Shown: positions 1 through 42,062 of the stretch, piece after piece
Position numbering within the stretch: the first letter of the stretch is position 1
How the letters are laid out: each line of letters starts with the position of its first letter
DNA from: Cynocephalus volans
Taxonomy: Eukaryota > Chordata > Mammalia > Dermoptera > Cynocephalidae
Length of the DNA: 64,000 nt
Assembly (NCBI RefSeq): GCF_027409185.1
Contig: NC_084462.1
Span: 86,848,179 to 86,912,178 of the forward strand
Direction: 5' to 3'
Program-made: the position numbers and the translations under genes
The notes under the pieces: model-generated
Databases searched by the model: none
What the model saw: the letters and a program-made list of their open reading frames with translations, nothing else
Told to the model about the DNA's origin: nothing

Positions 1-3000
1 CTGCCCTGTCCTTAGATTGGCTCTCACCTTTACGCTAACTATGTCTGGATATACTTGGTGTCCTTGATGCTGGCATCCTATGTGTCATCTTAGAGTCTAG
101 ACCGGGAGGGTCACCATACACCTTTAAATGCTTACTGATGATACTGAAATGAAGATGACACAGCCCTGACTTCAGGAAACTCGCAAACTAGTTAAATCCT
201 GTAGTGAATCACTTGAGCAGCAGTATGTACAAGAGCCAGGTGGAGCCCTGCCCTTCAGTGCCTGTGGGCCCCCTGACTGCACCCAGCCCCTGATCCAGTC
301 ACCTTGTCTTGTGCTCCTTGCCTGGCTCCAATGGCCTGTCTTGCTCTGCATGATAGATGTATCAGTCAGGGTCCCAGCAGGATCCATATAGCACACTCAG
401 AGGGCCTGGCCAGAAGAGAGTGTAATGAAGGGAAATTTGCAGAGTGTGAGCAAGGTTAAGGGAACCCACCCATCCTAAGCACTTAGTGCGTATAAGATCT
501 TTGTCAGGCCAGGGAGGCTATAGAAATAAGAGTTCTTGTCCTGAAGGAATTCACAGTGTACTCTTGCTGCTCAGCATTTCAGATCCTGATGTTCTTGTCT
601 GTTTCTCTCCTCCATCATTATTTCCAGAAAGCAGAGATTTCTAGCAAGTGCAGGCCCCTTCCAATAAGCATTACAAAAGGCACTGTATCAACGAGGGCTC
701 TTTTAGTTACCAGGGACAGAAAACCTAACTCAAATTGACCTAAGCAAAAAAGAAAGAAAAAACAAACAAAACAAAAATGGAGTTTATTGGCTCATGGAAC
801 TGAAAGGTCTGAGGGTATTCTGGCTCCAGCTATGATCCAGAGGTCCAAATGCTCTCCTCCAAAGTGGCTTCATTATCAGGTTCCACAGGTGGTGGGATGA
901 CTGTCAGCAGCTCCAGCCCATCTCCTTCCAGCAGGAAAAAATAGAATTTTACCCTTCACAGACCCCGTATAAGTCTCCCTGCATGTCTGAATGGTTCTGA
1001 GATGGGAATGTGATCTATCACGAAAGCCAGGGCACTCACTGTGTTGTTCAAAGGGCAAGAGTGAGTCATATGCTCTCCCTGGAGCCAGGGGAGGGAGGGC
1101 TTGGTGCCACTGGAAGGCTGTGCACTAAGAGAGGTGGAGGAGATAGATGCTGGCTGGCAAAAACTAGGGGTCCTAAAGGCAGTATAGAATATACCTGAAC
1201 CTGTTATGGGCAAAGTGTCTGAGTTATTTAACTCTTTAAACCTAAACCTAAACTGGACCAGAGATGCTTGGAATGTTTAGATTTTAATTTTGTCTCTAAT
1301 ATGCACCTGCCATGTTCATGTTCTCTCTTTCTCACCCTTGTCTTCTCTCCTAAACTAGAAAACAAAAGACCACCCTTCTATCTCTGTTCTTTAATGTGGT
1401 ATCTTTTAAAAGAAAAAAAAGAAAGTTTTAAATGTACTGTTTACATGGATTCAGCTTATAATAAGAAAGCAAGAGGAGCAGGGTTCATTTATTTGACCTG
1501 TTTTTACAGACTCTTTGAAGTAGAAATATAATTGTTTCACTCAGAATCAATTTGGCATTAAAGGTCCCCCATAATTTGGTCCCATGAGTCATGCACTTTA
1601 ATCCAGACATTGTATGAACTTTAGAGTAAGAAATCTCAGCTCAAACATTTAAAGAGATGAATGTACTTTGTCAAATCAGTCATCTTTTGTGTGCCTTGAT
1701 TTCTTCATTGGAAAATGGAGAGTAATACGTACCATCCCCATCTAGGTGCTCTGCAAACTACTCTTTGTCTTTCCTTCTTTCTATATATATATATATAAAA
1801 TATTCATAGAATATATGTAGAATATTTTTATATAGATTTTCTCTCTCTCCCTCCCTGTCACCACCCATGTTAAGTGTGTATACAAATTCTCCTTTAATCC
1901 TTGCAACAACCCTGTGAAGGGTAGATGATATCAGTTTTACACATGAGGAAACAGGCTCAATGAAACAAGTAACAAGCTTATGTTCATACTGTTCGTGTTA
2001 GTGGAGCTGAGATTTGAACCAGATCCGTCAGAAGCCTATGTGTTTAGGTATTGCACCAAACTGTCTGGGTTACATACCTCCCAAGAAAGAGTTGTGGTGA
2101 AAATAAGATGCTACAGTGCATGCAGAGTGCCTAGGCTGGTGTGAGTTCCCAGGCTAGTAGGGCAGACAAGTCTGTAGACACATTATAATGCAGCGTGATG
2201 AACATAAGAGTAGCATTTCTCCAACAAGCTCAGAGCGAGCATAGTTTGAGTCCTGTCTGCACTTACCAGCATTGTGGACTTAGGCATGCCACTTAACTCT
2301 CTTGAGTCTCTGACTCCTCATTTGTAAAAAGGAGATGATGATATCTTGTTTACAGAACTGTTATGAAGGTTAAATGAAGAAACATATGTAAATTTTACTC
2401 CCCCTTTCACCCCACTTTCTTTCCCCCTGTCTGTGGTTTGGGGGAGGCATCCTTAGGCTATAAGAGAGTTTGAGGTTATAAAAACCTGTATGAAATTCTA
2501 GCTACTTTATCTGCTAGTTGTATCATGATTCCATGATACATAATCTCTATGAGCTTTTGTTCCTTTTATTTGTAAAGTGGATCTTCATGTACACATTCTA
2601 TAGGGTGAAAAGAATGAGACACTATGTAAAGTGCCCCCCACCTCCTTTTCTTAACCTGTCCCATGTCTGCCTACTCATTCTTAAGGCCCATCTGAAGTAA
2701 AAAAAAATCAAAATCAGAACAACCACCTTCTCCGTGAGGTCTTTCTTAAGGATTGCAGCCCCAACCTACAATTTGGACCAGAATTTGTCCAAATTCTGGT
2801 TGTACTTATGTCTCTACCACCTCCCGTATATGTTATATTCACCAAGCACAATTCTAGAGACATAGGTAGTACTCCATAAGTAAATAGCAACAGTAATTAA
2901 AAAAAATCAGATAATAGAAATGTTAAAACAAGAATGGAATTTATTAAATAAGTGCTAAAAATTCTATATTTTTTAACTTCAGAGATTTAAGGTCACTAAT

Positions 3001-3246
3001 GTTAGAAGATATCTTATAGGGGAAATTATAGTGGGGGGAAAATAATTTTCCTTTTTTTGAAATTGGGAAATAATTTCCCAACGTCTCCTAAAAACCGGAG
3101 GTGACCAAACCCGAATGAAGAATCTCAGATTTAGAGAAAGCATTGCACACTTTTGCTCATGGATATTTTTAGTTCTGTGTTGCATAATAAGCCTTACTCC
3201 TGGACTTGGTTATAAGTAATTCTGTGTTTCTTCTTTTGTATTTTAG
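1..3246 (+). other. LYSMD2: LYSMD2 intron 1 (3' part), repeat-bearing
   Basis: No coding exon is seen here. The next exon starts in the middle of a LysM domain, so this must be the end of the intron that precedes it; the GC-rich first exon is not in the window. Contents: an ancient repeat at about 670-1190 that I cannot name, a short TA repeat near 1784, MIR-like blocks at about 1885-2060 (minus) and 2185-2400 (plus), and two short palindromes (2519-2540, 2777-2800). The intron ends with a T-rich tract and AG at 3245-3246. Its identity as intron is an inference from the exon structure. Confidence 0.8.
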
Positions 3247-3578
3247 ATGGAGCAGATTAAAAGGGCCAATAAACTGTTTACCAATGATTGTATATTTCTG
3301 AGGAAAATTTTGAACATCCCAGTTATATCAGAGAAGCCTTTGTTGTTTAATGGACTTAACTCCATTGATTCTCCAGAAAATGAAACTGTTGATAGCAATT
3401 TTTCTCATGAAGAGGAGCCAGTGGTGGTTGGGAAAGACCTCCCTCCTTCCAGCCCTCAAGAATCTGATGTTCAGCCGGTGCAGGCTGAAGATGTGTCAGC
3501 CAGAGATTTCTTGCAGAGACTTGACTTGCAGATTAAGTTATCAACACAGGCAGCCAAGAAACTAAAAGAAGAGAGCAG
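3247..3578 (+). CDS. LYSMD2: LYSMD2, penultimate coding exon (exon 2)
   Basis: Encodes most of LysM and putative peptidoglycan-binding domain-containing protein 2, a small intracellular mammalian protein of unclear function. The exon opens with MEQIKRANKLF, the second half of the LysM fold, and continues through FTNDCIF and LNIPV. An acidic, Ser/Pro-rich linker follows (SIDSPENE, SSPQESDVQPVQ), then the conserved SARDFLQRLDLQIKLST helix and AAKKLKEES. Length is 332 bases (110 codons plus 2). It is bounded by a T-rich tract with AG (3245-3246) and by AG|GTAAAA (GT at 3579-3580). The split Arg codon (AG|A) is completed by the exon at 4683. The first ATG here is an internal Met, not the start: exon 1, with the N-terminus and the first LysM half, lies before the window. 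The match to the human protein is from memory and is close throughout. Confidence 0.95.
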
Positions 3579-4682
3579 GTAAAAGTACCCTGATATAAGT
3601 GTCAGAGGCTGAATGAATTACTCTTACAATGTCCTTGCTTGGCCAAATCTTTCTTTCCTTTCTTTTTTTTTTGCTTTAAAAACTATATTTTAATTCTGGA
3701 AAGGCATTTTTTAATATATGAAATCTAAGCAGAGCTACTGCATGCTGCACAAAGCTTTTTCTGTCGCAGTGTTTTTGTCTGTCATTTATTATTAAAAAGT
3801 TTGCTTTTGCTTTATTAGCATCACTGTCTAGCTACCAATTCTTTATAGCAGCCAAGTAGAAGCATCTCGTTGACACTTTCAAGGGAAGCAGTGCCCTAGA
3901 AAATACTTGTAAAATTCTGATGCTTATAAAATTTGTCAAAGACATTGTCCATTATTTGTTACCAGGTGTTTCTTACGTAAGAACTCATGTGAGCTTTTTT
4001 TCTTTGTTTTTTAACTTGGTACTAGGGCAAACCTTTCTCTGTCTTATAGAATTGGTTTCCTTCTTCCTTTATGACTTCAAAAAGGCACAAGTTATTGGGT
4101 TTCGTTTTTTGCCCTGGCTACCGGGAAGCTTGTAACTAAAATTGATGCCCGGGTTCAACTACTATAATATTTCTATGGTTAATATATTGGTTCCCTTCTC
4201 CTTTCCTTAGTCCTTATTTTTTATTTCTATATTATTCATCTTGTTATACAAAGTGTCTTCAAAAAGGTCATGGAAAAATTCGTAATATCTTTTCAGTCCA
4301 TTTTCCATGAACTTTTTGAAGTACCTTTGTATGTATGCCCTTTGTTGTAAGTACCTCAAATCCTTTTGAAACAGAGGTGGAATGTAGACAACGTAAATAA
4401 ATATAAGTATAATTTAGTATATTAATTTAATATATTTAAATATAATATAAACAAATATAAATACACATACAAGTATTTATTCCAATAATTGAGACACCAA
4501 TAAAATGGAATACCCTAATAAGTACTTGTGTTTCATACAACTTTCAAGGTGTGCACAATATTCTAAGTTTATGTAGTCTTGCCCTTATTTGACAGGTGGA
4601 TATTAAATTTTATAATACGTATATGTTTTAGTTTTATGAATACTTTTTAAACACTGATTTATGCTGTATTTCTTTTTTTTAG
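3579..4682 (+). other. LYSMD2: LYSMD2 intron 2
   Basis: A 1.1-kb AT-rich intron between the last two coding exons, starting GTAAAA and ending in a run of T followed by AG (4681-4682). It contains one copy of the 85-bp TA-flanked inverted-repeat element (4247-4331) and AT-rich low-complexity sequence at about 4380-4460. No conserved coding sequence was recognised. Confidence 0.85.
4247..4331. mobile_element. TA-flanked inverted-repeat MITE, copy 1
   Basis: 85 bp bounded by TA at both ends. The arms (TACAAAG..TCTTCAAAAAGGTCATGG and its near-complement CCATGAACTTTTTGAAG..CTTTGTA) pair over about 30 bases each. No coding capacity. TA flanks and a short palindromic body suggest a Tc1/mariner-type non-autonomous element; the family name is not known to me. 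Confidence 0.75.
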
Positions 4683-4725
4683 AGATGAAGAAAGTCCCTA
4701 TGCAACTTCCCTCTATCACAGTTAG
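4683..4725 (+). CDS. LYSMD2: LYSMD2, last coding exon (exon 3)
   Basis: A 43-base coding tail: one base completing the split Arg codon, then DEESPYATSLYHS and the TAG stop at 4723-4725. It is preceded by a perfect polypyrimidine tract and AG. The C-terminal peptide ending SLYHS is the conserved end of LYSMD2, which confirms the gene assignment and the reading phase across the intron. Confidence 0.95.
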
Positions 4726-5265
4726 GAGATTAGAGGGCATAACTCTAATCTGGATTAAGAGATGCTTGGACCATAAAGAATCCAACAACTGAAGATTCAA
4801 AAGCATCCCTTTTGGATTCCTGTAGCATACATCTTAAAATCATAATTAAGTAGTTCCACCTACTGCAATTGCACTGAAGCGATTAGTTCCCTCTGGCTTT
4901 CTATAATATTAAGTCTTTGCTATGGCATGATAGCAAAATTATATCCTCGATCTCATCACTTTTGTAGGTGGTAGTAGTTTTTAGGCTAGCTTTTGTAAAT
5001 ACTGGTTGACAGAAAGCATCAAAGACTATATATTCAAGTTGAAAACAATGCTTATCTCCTGATGAAATCCTAATTATGTGAAAAACATGGTTGCTGTTGA
5101 AGTGATGCTGATTTATTGTGTGTTTATAACTTAAGTGCTATATATATATTTCGATATGTGATACATATTCTGTATTAATATAAAGAACCAAATTTTGTCT
5201 GCTATTTTGTAAAAATAAACTACAAAAGTCTGAATGAGAAAATAAACTATGTTTTCATATTTGAG
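4726..5265 (+). other. LYSMD2: LYSMD2 3' UTR with candidate poly(A) signals
   Basis: AT-rich sequence after the stop with no coding potential. Canonical AATAAA hexamers are at 5214-5219, 5241-5246 and 5290-5295, with a later one at 5673-5678. The 5241 signal is followed within 30 bases by T/G-rich sequence and is a plausible cleavage region. Transcript data would be needed to choose, so the end given is approximate. Confidence 0.55.
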
Positions 5266-7900
5266 TCTATTTTTTTCAACAAATGGAAGAATAAAATTGA
5301 CTTTTAAATTAGTTTTGAAATGGTGACAGCTTCTCCCCCACTTTAATGTTTTTTTGTTGTAAAGGCAATTTTGAACAAAAAGTTTCAATAATCTAAAAGC
5401 AAGTCAATTAGTTACTAATAACTTTTGCATTTTCATTGCCCTAAGGTGATTCAGATAGACTGAAAACATGGGATATGATCCAAATAAACACTACCACAAG
5501 AGAACAAATAAACACTACCATAATCTGACACATTGCTGAATTCAAGTTTCTATTTCGTTGCTCAGTCACTTACAGAGTGCTGTGTAATCACTATACTCAT
5601 TTGAATTGGGGGTTAGGTTTTTATTCACATAGTTTATTTTGTCTTAGCATTATTATATGTATAAGTTACAGCAATAAACTTTGAGCTATATGTAATTTAC
5701 AGTTAAATATTTTTTTGTTCTTGTCTTCTATTCAACTATCAAGTTAAATCTTTAGGCTTCCACAAAAATTTCTTCTATTTACCTGTCTGTCTCCAACATC
5801 CCAAGAGGAGTCTGCTGTGGAACAAAATGGACTTTTGTTTTCCTCTTTTCATTCTCCCACTTTTCTCTCTCTTCTCTTTCCTCATTTTCTTCCTTCCTGT
5901 CTTGCTTCTCCAGGTCTTCCATTGACCAGGAAGCAAGTGTCCTTAGGTGTCAATGCAGCAGAACTTGCAGAACTAGAACTGCGTATATCCAGCACCTGAA
6001 GCTGGTGCGTTAATGGGAAACAGTAGCTGTCTGTCCTTGTCTTACTGATTTTCTTGTTTGTTCATAATTTAGCATACATAATGCCTTGTGTCTTTTTTTT
6101 CATGTTGTTATAGCATATTTGGAATAGGATGCTCTCTTGATCATCCTTTGCTGTTTTCTTGTATCTACTACTACCTGAACTGTGAGAAGTTAGTTGGAAG
6201 AGGGGAAAACTAAAAGAAAAAAATTTTAAAAGGCAAACAGTTATGTATGTAAGAAAAGGCTCAAGCAAGCCTCTGTGGAGACATAGGAACTTTAAAAAAT
6301 GTAATCACAATCTGAAATTTGAGAGTAACCCAAACATAAAATGATCTGAAATTTGAGTAACTCAAAAGACATAAATCCAAAGACACTATCCAAAAGACAT
6401 AACATAAGCTCAAATTTGAATTTAAGACCACAATCTCAAAAACATTTTTCTGAGTATTTTATTTTTGCCTAAGGTCTCTCAGCAATTTCTAGCCAAAACA
6501 TCTCTCATCTTCAAGTTATCTGTAACTTTGAATTCTTTGCAGCCACAGTTGAATGGTACTGGACTAGAGTACTTTAGTCCTTGCCTTGTGCAGACTCACT
6601 GTGGAGGAGTGGACTGAGACAAGAAGCCTGGGGTCCAATGTTACCATTTCTTGGCCACATGAGCTTGAGCACATGCTAGGCCCCTGTTCCCTTTGTGAAC
6701 CGGTTTCCTCATTTATAAAACACAACTAATGATCTCCCTTTGTCTTAGTTATCGATAGGAACTAATGAATGTCAATGTGCTTTGAAAACTACAATTAAAT
6801 CCCTTAACAAATTTCTTATTTTTAAAAAATACTGCACAGATAATTCTATATATTATAGATCAGTGAGTGGATAAAATGCTTTGAAATGATGTAGAAGCAG
6901 CCTGTCTGGACATGGTTGAAGTAGAGTTGGTCATGTTACCAAGGATGACTCATGAAAACAGTCTGAGTCACTGTGCTTTGGCAAGTGCCCTTTGGGCAAA
7001 GGTGTTTTTAGTCCCCTCTCCCCTGTTGCCAATGGGTCCTTTCTTCTCTAGAACATATTGAGTTTAGTTTTTATGTGCAGGCTTTGGTTTTTGTTTCTGC
7101 AACACTGGTTAGGATGGGAAGGAATAACAATGGTCTCCTACCCATGAAAAATAGCCTTTTACTGTTTCCCTGTAAATTCTCCAGCCCTCACCAAAAGAAT
7201 ACTGGGTTGGGGCATGCAAGAGAGCAATGTAGGTTTCAGAAGGCCATTTGAAGTAGTGATGGCTAATACACAAAACACTATGTTATTTTTACAATTTTAA
7301 GCAAATATATAGAAAAATATTTATGTAATTAATTTACACTGAATAATACACTTTGAAAGCATTCTTTGGTTTGGGAACATCGACCATTAGCATTTCCAGA
7401 GGAACTTGTGCCTCTGCATGGTTGTTTCCAGGGTCATGTTTGTGGTGGTGGCTGAGGAAGAGTTGCAGTGACCTGGACATCATTAACCTTTTCCTCCAGG
7501 GAAGCTTCTCTACCAGCTTTGGTTCACAGGGAGGAGAATGATTTTTGTCTCTATTCGTACCCCTTGCTGTCTGTTGAGAAACCTTGGCTTGCGTCAAATC
7601 TAATTTAGGTAACTGAGATCTGACATAAATTTTTACCTTCCTTTATGTAGTGTTTATTAGCTCATTTGTCTTCTTGGAGAGTATATGAAAAGATCTCTCT
7701 TTATAAGCAAACTCAATGTCTGAAAACTCACTAAAAGGAAACGTTACCAACCGGGGGAAAATGTTAATCAATCCAGCTAATCCTATGCCCATTTTCAGGA
7801 TCCTTTTTGTGCCACTGGGCCTAATAAAGAGCCAGCTAAAAAGAGCAGCCCAGAAAGCAGATGGCTCTCCTTAAGCGATGAGGCTTTGAGGGAATGTGAA
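5266..7900. other. Intergenic interval between convergent LYSMD2 and SCG3
   Basis: About 2.6 kb separating the likely 3' ends of the two converging genes. It holds a 16-bp direct repeat with 24-bp period (5481-5496 and 5505-5520) and a diverged MIR-like block at about 6600-6800 (plus). Otherwise it is unique AT-rich sequence in which I see no gene. Part of it could be distal 3' UTR of either gene if later poly(A) sites are used. Confidence 0.6.
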
Positions 7901-8374
7901 TTTATTTAAGCTCCCAAAAGGGAACTGCTAATGGAAATGACATCTTGTTAACGGACATATTCTACAAGATGCTTTGGTATCCGACAAATGCCTTGAAAAT
8001 AGAGTCTCCTTAATTCTTCAGGGAGTGCTTGTGTGTGTTGGGGGGTGGGGGGGACTATGGGAAGAAGGTTTAGTTTTAAGTTCAGTCCATTAGAGGTTTT
8101 TCCAAAATAACATATCTTGGATTATCAAATGTAAGTCTGTGAGGAAATAAGAATTCTGTATACAAAATCCCAGCTTACATATAACTTTACTTTTTGGATA
8201 GTTTTTATGGCAAGAAAGCTATGTTTTAATCCCTTCTAAAAGGTTATCTACTATAAATTCAGCATTTTCTAATAATCCTCAGGTGAAAAACACTTTAGTT
8301 ACAGAGTAGGAAATGTTTCAAGCTATATTATGTTTTCTGACACAGTTGAAAGGCTCCTGTATCTTTTGCCATTT
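7901..8374 (-). other. SCG3: SCG3 3' UTR (probable)
   Basis: Non-coding sequence after the SCG3 stop. Read on the minus strand, the first canonical AATAAA is at 7906-7901, about 470 bases after the stop; an ATTAAA variant lies at 8229-8224 and another AATAAA at 7658-7653. The 7906 signal would give a compact mRNA. The end is inferred, not proven. Confidence 0.5.
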
Positions 8375-39631
<31,257 letters not shown>

Positions 39632-40030
39632 TCTTCCACGCCTGGCGCCGGGCTCCCGGAGCTGTAGCTTTTGTTATGAATGAAAAGAAGAGTAAAAACA
39701 GGAAGAGCCAGAAGGGAGGGTGCGGGGAGGGAGTGTGGCCGGGACCGGGAGGCCGGCGGGGCTCTAAGCCGCTCCCGAGTAAGCGCTTGGAAGGGCTCCG
39801 GGCGCTCGGGAGGCAGGTCTTCAGGTGGAGGCGAGCGCTGTCCGCCCAGCGGGTGCTGAAGTTCCTGTGACCGGAGCCGGCCGCGGGTCAGCAGGGCGTA
39901 GCTTTACTCTGCTCCCTCCTGGAGAGGAAGTGAAGAAGCAAGCGCATGCTCTATGCAAGCCAGAGGCGGGAAGGGATGGCGTCAGCGACTCCAACGCTAC
40001 TCTAGTCCCCCGGGAATGGGATGGGGGAGG
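39632..40030 (-). promoter_or_regulatory. SCG3: SCG3 promoter / 5' leader (GC-rich, TATA-less)
   Basis: The sequence just upstream of the SCG3 ATG is GC- and CpG-rich, unlike the AT-rich flanks, as expected for a neuronal promoter. On the minus strand it carries a CRE-like TGACGCCA (39984-39977), an NRF1-like palindromic core GCATGCGC (39949-39942) and the split RE1 at 39835-39860. No TATA box stands out. The transcription start is not visible; I infer somewhere in about 39860-40000. Confidence 0.65.
39835..39860 (-). promoter_or_regulatory. Split RE1/NRSF (REST) site in SCG3 leader
   Basis: On the minus strand, TTCAGCACC (39860-39852) and GGACAGCGC (39843-39835) match the two halves of the RE1 silencer. 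They lie in the usual order and orientation but are separated by 8 bases rather than the usual 2. Expanded-spacing RE1 sites bound by REST are known. The position, about 205-230 bases upstream of the start codon of a neuroendocrine gene, fits repression outside neural and endocrine cells. Confidence 0.6.
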
Positions 40031-40612
40031 GCGACAGAACTGGCTAGCGTAATTTCTGTGCTGCAGTCCTAGGGGTGCTCCTGAGCTTAGGGTCATTTGG
40101 ATTGCCCTAAGCTGCACATCATTGTAACCTCCCAAGTAAACGTTACCTCAAGGACCAAATGCCTTCTGCACATGCACCGTCTAGGAGAGTTAGACAACCT
40201 TGTGCGAATAGTTCTGCTTTGGGATTCTTCTTCTGGGATATCTGCTCCAGAATCCCTTCTTTCCATTCCACCTCCTGTACCCAAAAGGTACATATAATTC
40301 TAATATCCTTAGAAAAGCCCTGTCTTTTGTGATTTGTGTTGACATACCAAGTGTCCCTTGATGGTCTTGTGTCTCAGTCCTAGCGGGCCTTTTGAACTGG
40401 GAAATTCAAGGGACATTCCTTCTAATAGTCAGATTGCTGCAACACATCCTCATTCTCCTAGACGCTGAAACAGAACAAAAAATCATTGCCTGTTCCCCTT
40501 CGAGGAGTGTCCTCACCAGTCCTGAACAGATGAGCAGAAAGGGCCAATTTCATTCTAAAATTCTCCTTTCTCCTCCAAGTGGAAAAATCCCCCTTCTCTT
40601 TCTCTCCCTCCC

Positions 40613-40679
<67 letters not shown>

Positions 40680-41534
40680 CAAAACTGCAAAGAAAAAACT
40701 GCACTTCTGTAAAACTCTTCCCTAGGATTCAGTTATGCCTAAAGACCTGGCTGTCCAGGGGTCCTTCAAGATAGGAGATTGTTATGAAAAGCATTTTTCA
40801 TCATAAGTAAGTCAGGGAGGTATTTCTAGATTCTGAGAATATTCCCAGAAGCCTAAAGCTATTGCATACAAGGAGCTATCAAAATACTCTAAAATGATGA
40901 ACACAAGCAGCACTAATGTGAGCAGGGTGCTGAGTAAGCTCTTTAGTCTCTGATTTTTAAACAGAACTTGGACCCTTTCCTTTGGACTGTGGCATGCTGG
41001 GAACCAGTCTGAATAATGACCAAAGAGAAGGATTCAGCACAATCAGGCCTTTGATTTCTGTGTCCCTGCTTTTCAAGGAACAAGTTAGTTATTCAAGTAC
41101 CTAAAAACAAACAACCAACCAACCAAACTGACAAACAAATTTCTCTCATTCTGGAGGTTTTTGAGTTTGGAAGTCACTCAAATACTTCCTTTAAAAAATC
41201 TAAAGAGTACTTCTAAATCTAACAGCTACTTCAAAACAAATAGCTTTTTCTTGGCAGTGATAACATAGCATTAGTATCCTCGTATGCTGCATTTAAAAAA
41301 ATTAAATCACATTTTAAAACCCCAGCTGAGTGAAGGGTAAATTTCCTTAGTTTCCTCTTCTTTAGAACAGAGATGGCAGGCTCTGTTTACCTAACACTGT
41401 TACTGTGGAGATCAAATGGGTACATGTTTTGAACAAGTCATTTTTATGCTAAGAATATTTTGACACAGCCTAAAAAAATAAGTTATTAAATGTTTTACAC
41501 TTTTAAGAAACATTCCCAGAAACATTACCCGACA
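40031..41534. other. Intergenic sequence upstream of SCG3
   Basis: Apart from the compound microsatellite I recognise no element or gene. Distal SCG3 control sequences could lie here but none is visible. Confidence 0.5.
40619..40677. repeat. Compound (TG)n(AG)n microsatellite upstream of SCG3
   Basis: TG run 40619-40650 followed by AG run 40651-40677, uninterrupted. It lies about 990 bases upstream of the SCG3 start codon, outside the GC-rich promoter. Confidence 0.95.
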
Positions 41535-41538
41535 TTAT

Positions 41539-42058
41539 TGTAACAGCCTGAACAGAAGTGACTCCACTTTGTTAAACCTTTGAATTTAAAAACTTGGTCT
41601 CTCTGGTTACCCAAACCACAGAGCCTGCAGCTAACTGCCAGAACACAATGACTTTTGCTCTCACATTGTACATAAATAATTAGAGAAAAATTAGTAACCC
41701 AGATGGCTATTCTTTACTAGCTTACTAACCTGATCTTATCTGAGAATAACAGGAACTGAACCCATGGATAATGAAGTATGACACTGGTCAGTTCCCACCC
41801 AGGAAGTTCCTTGATGATTATCTGAAACACTCAAGCATGTCTGCATGTCCCTGCTTGGTCACCATGAATCAACTTTCCACCACAGACCCCTATAAAACCA
41901 TTTGGCAAACCTGGGAGAGGTGGAGATGGTCTTCGACGGTCATTTCCCCAGGCTGCTGGCTTCCTGATTAAAGGATATCTTTTCTCACACCAAAGCTTGT
42001 CTCTCAATTATTGGCTATTGAGCAGCAAGCAAATGAACCTTTGGGTTTCTCAGTAACA
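41539..42058 (+). mobile_element. ERV solo LTR (class I-like)
   Basis: 520 bp with TG...CA ends (TGTAACAGCC ... CAGTAACA) and a perfect 4-bp duplication TTAT on both sides (41535-41538 and 42059-42062). Contains a TATAAAA box near 41890, an ATTAAA signal near 41967, and an R/U5-like GCTTGTCTCTCAATTATTGG. No gag, pol or env sequence is attached. A 4-bp duplication favours a class I element. Confidence 0.8.
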
Positions 42059-42062
42059 TTAT

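Noticed and set aside
1..3246. LYSMD2 first exon inside the window
   Set aside because: No GC-rich sequence encoding the conserved Ser/Pro-rich N-terminus or the first LysM half was found, so it must lie upstream.
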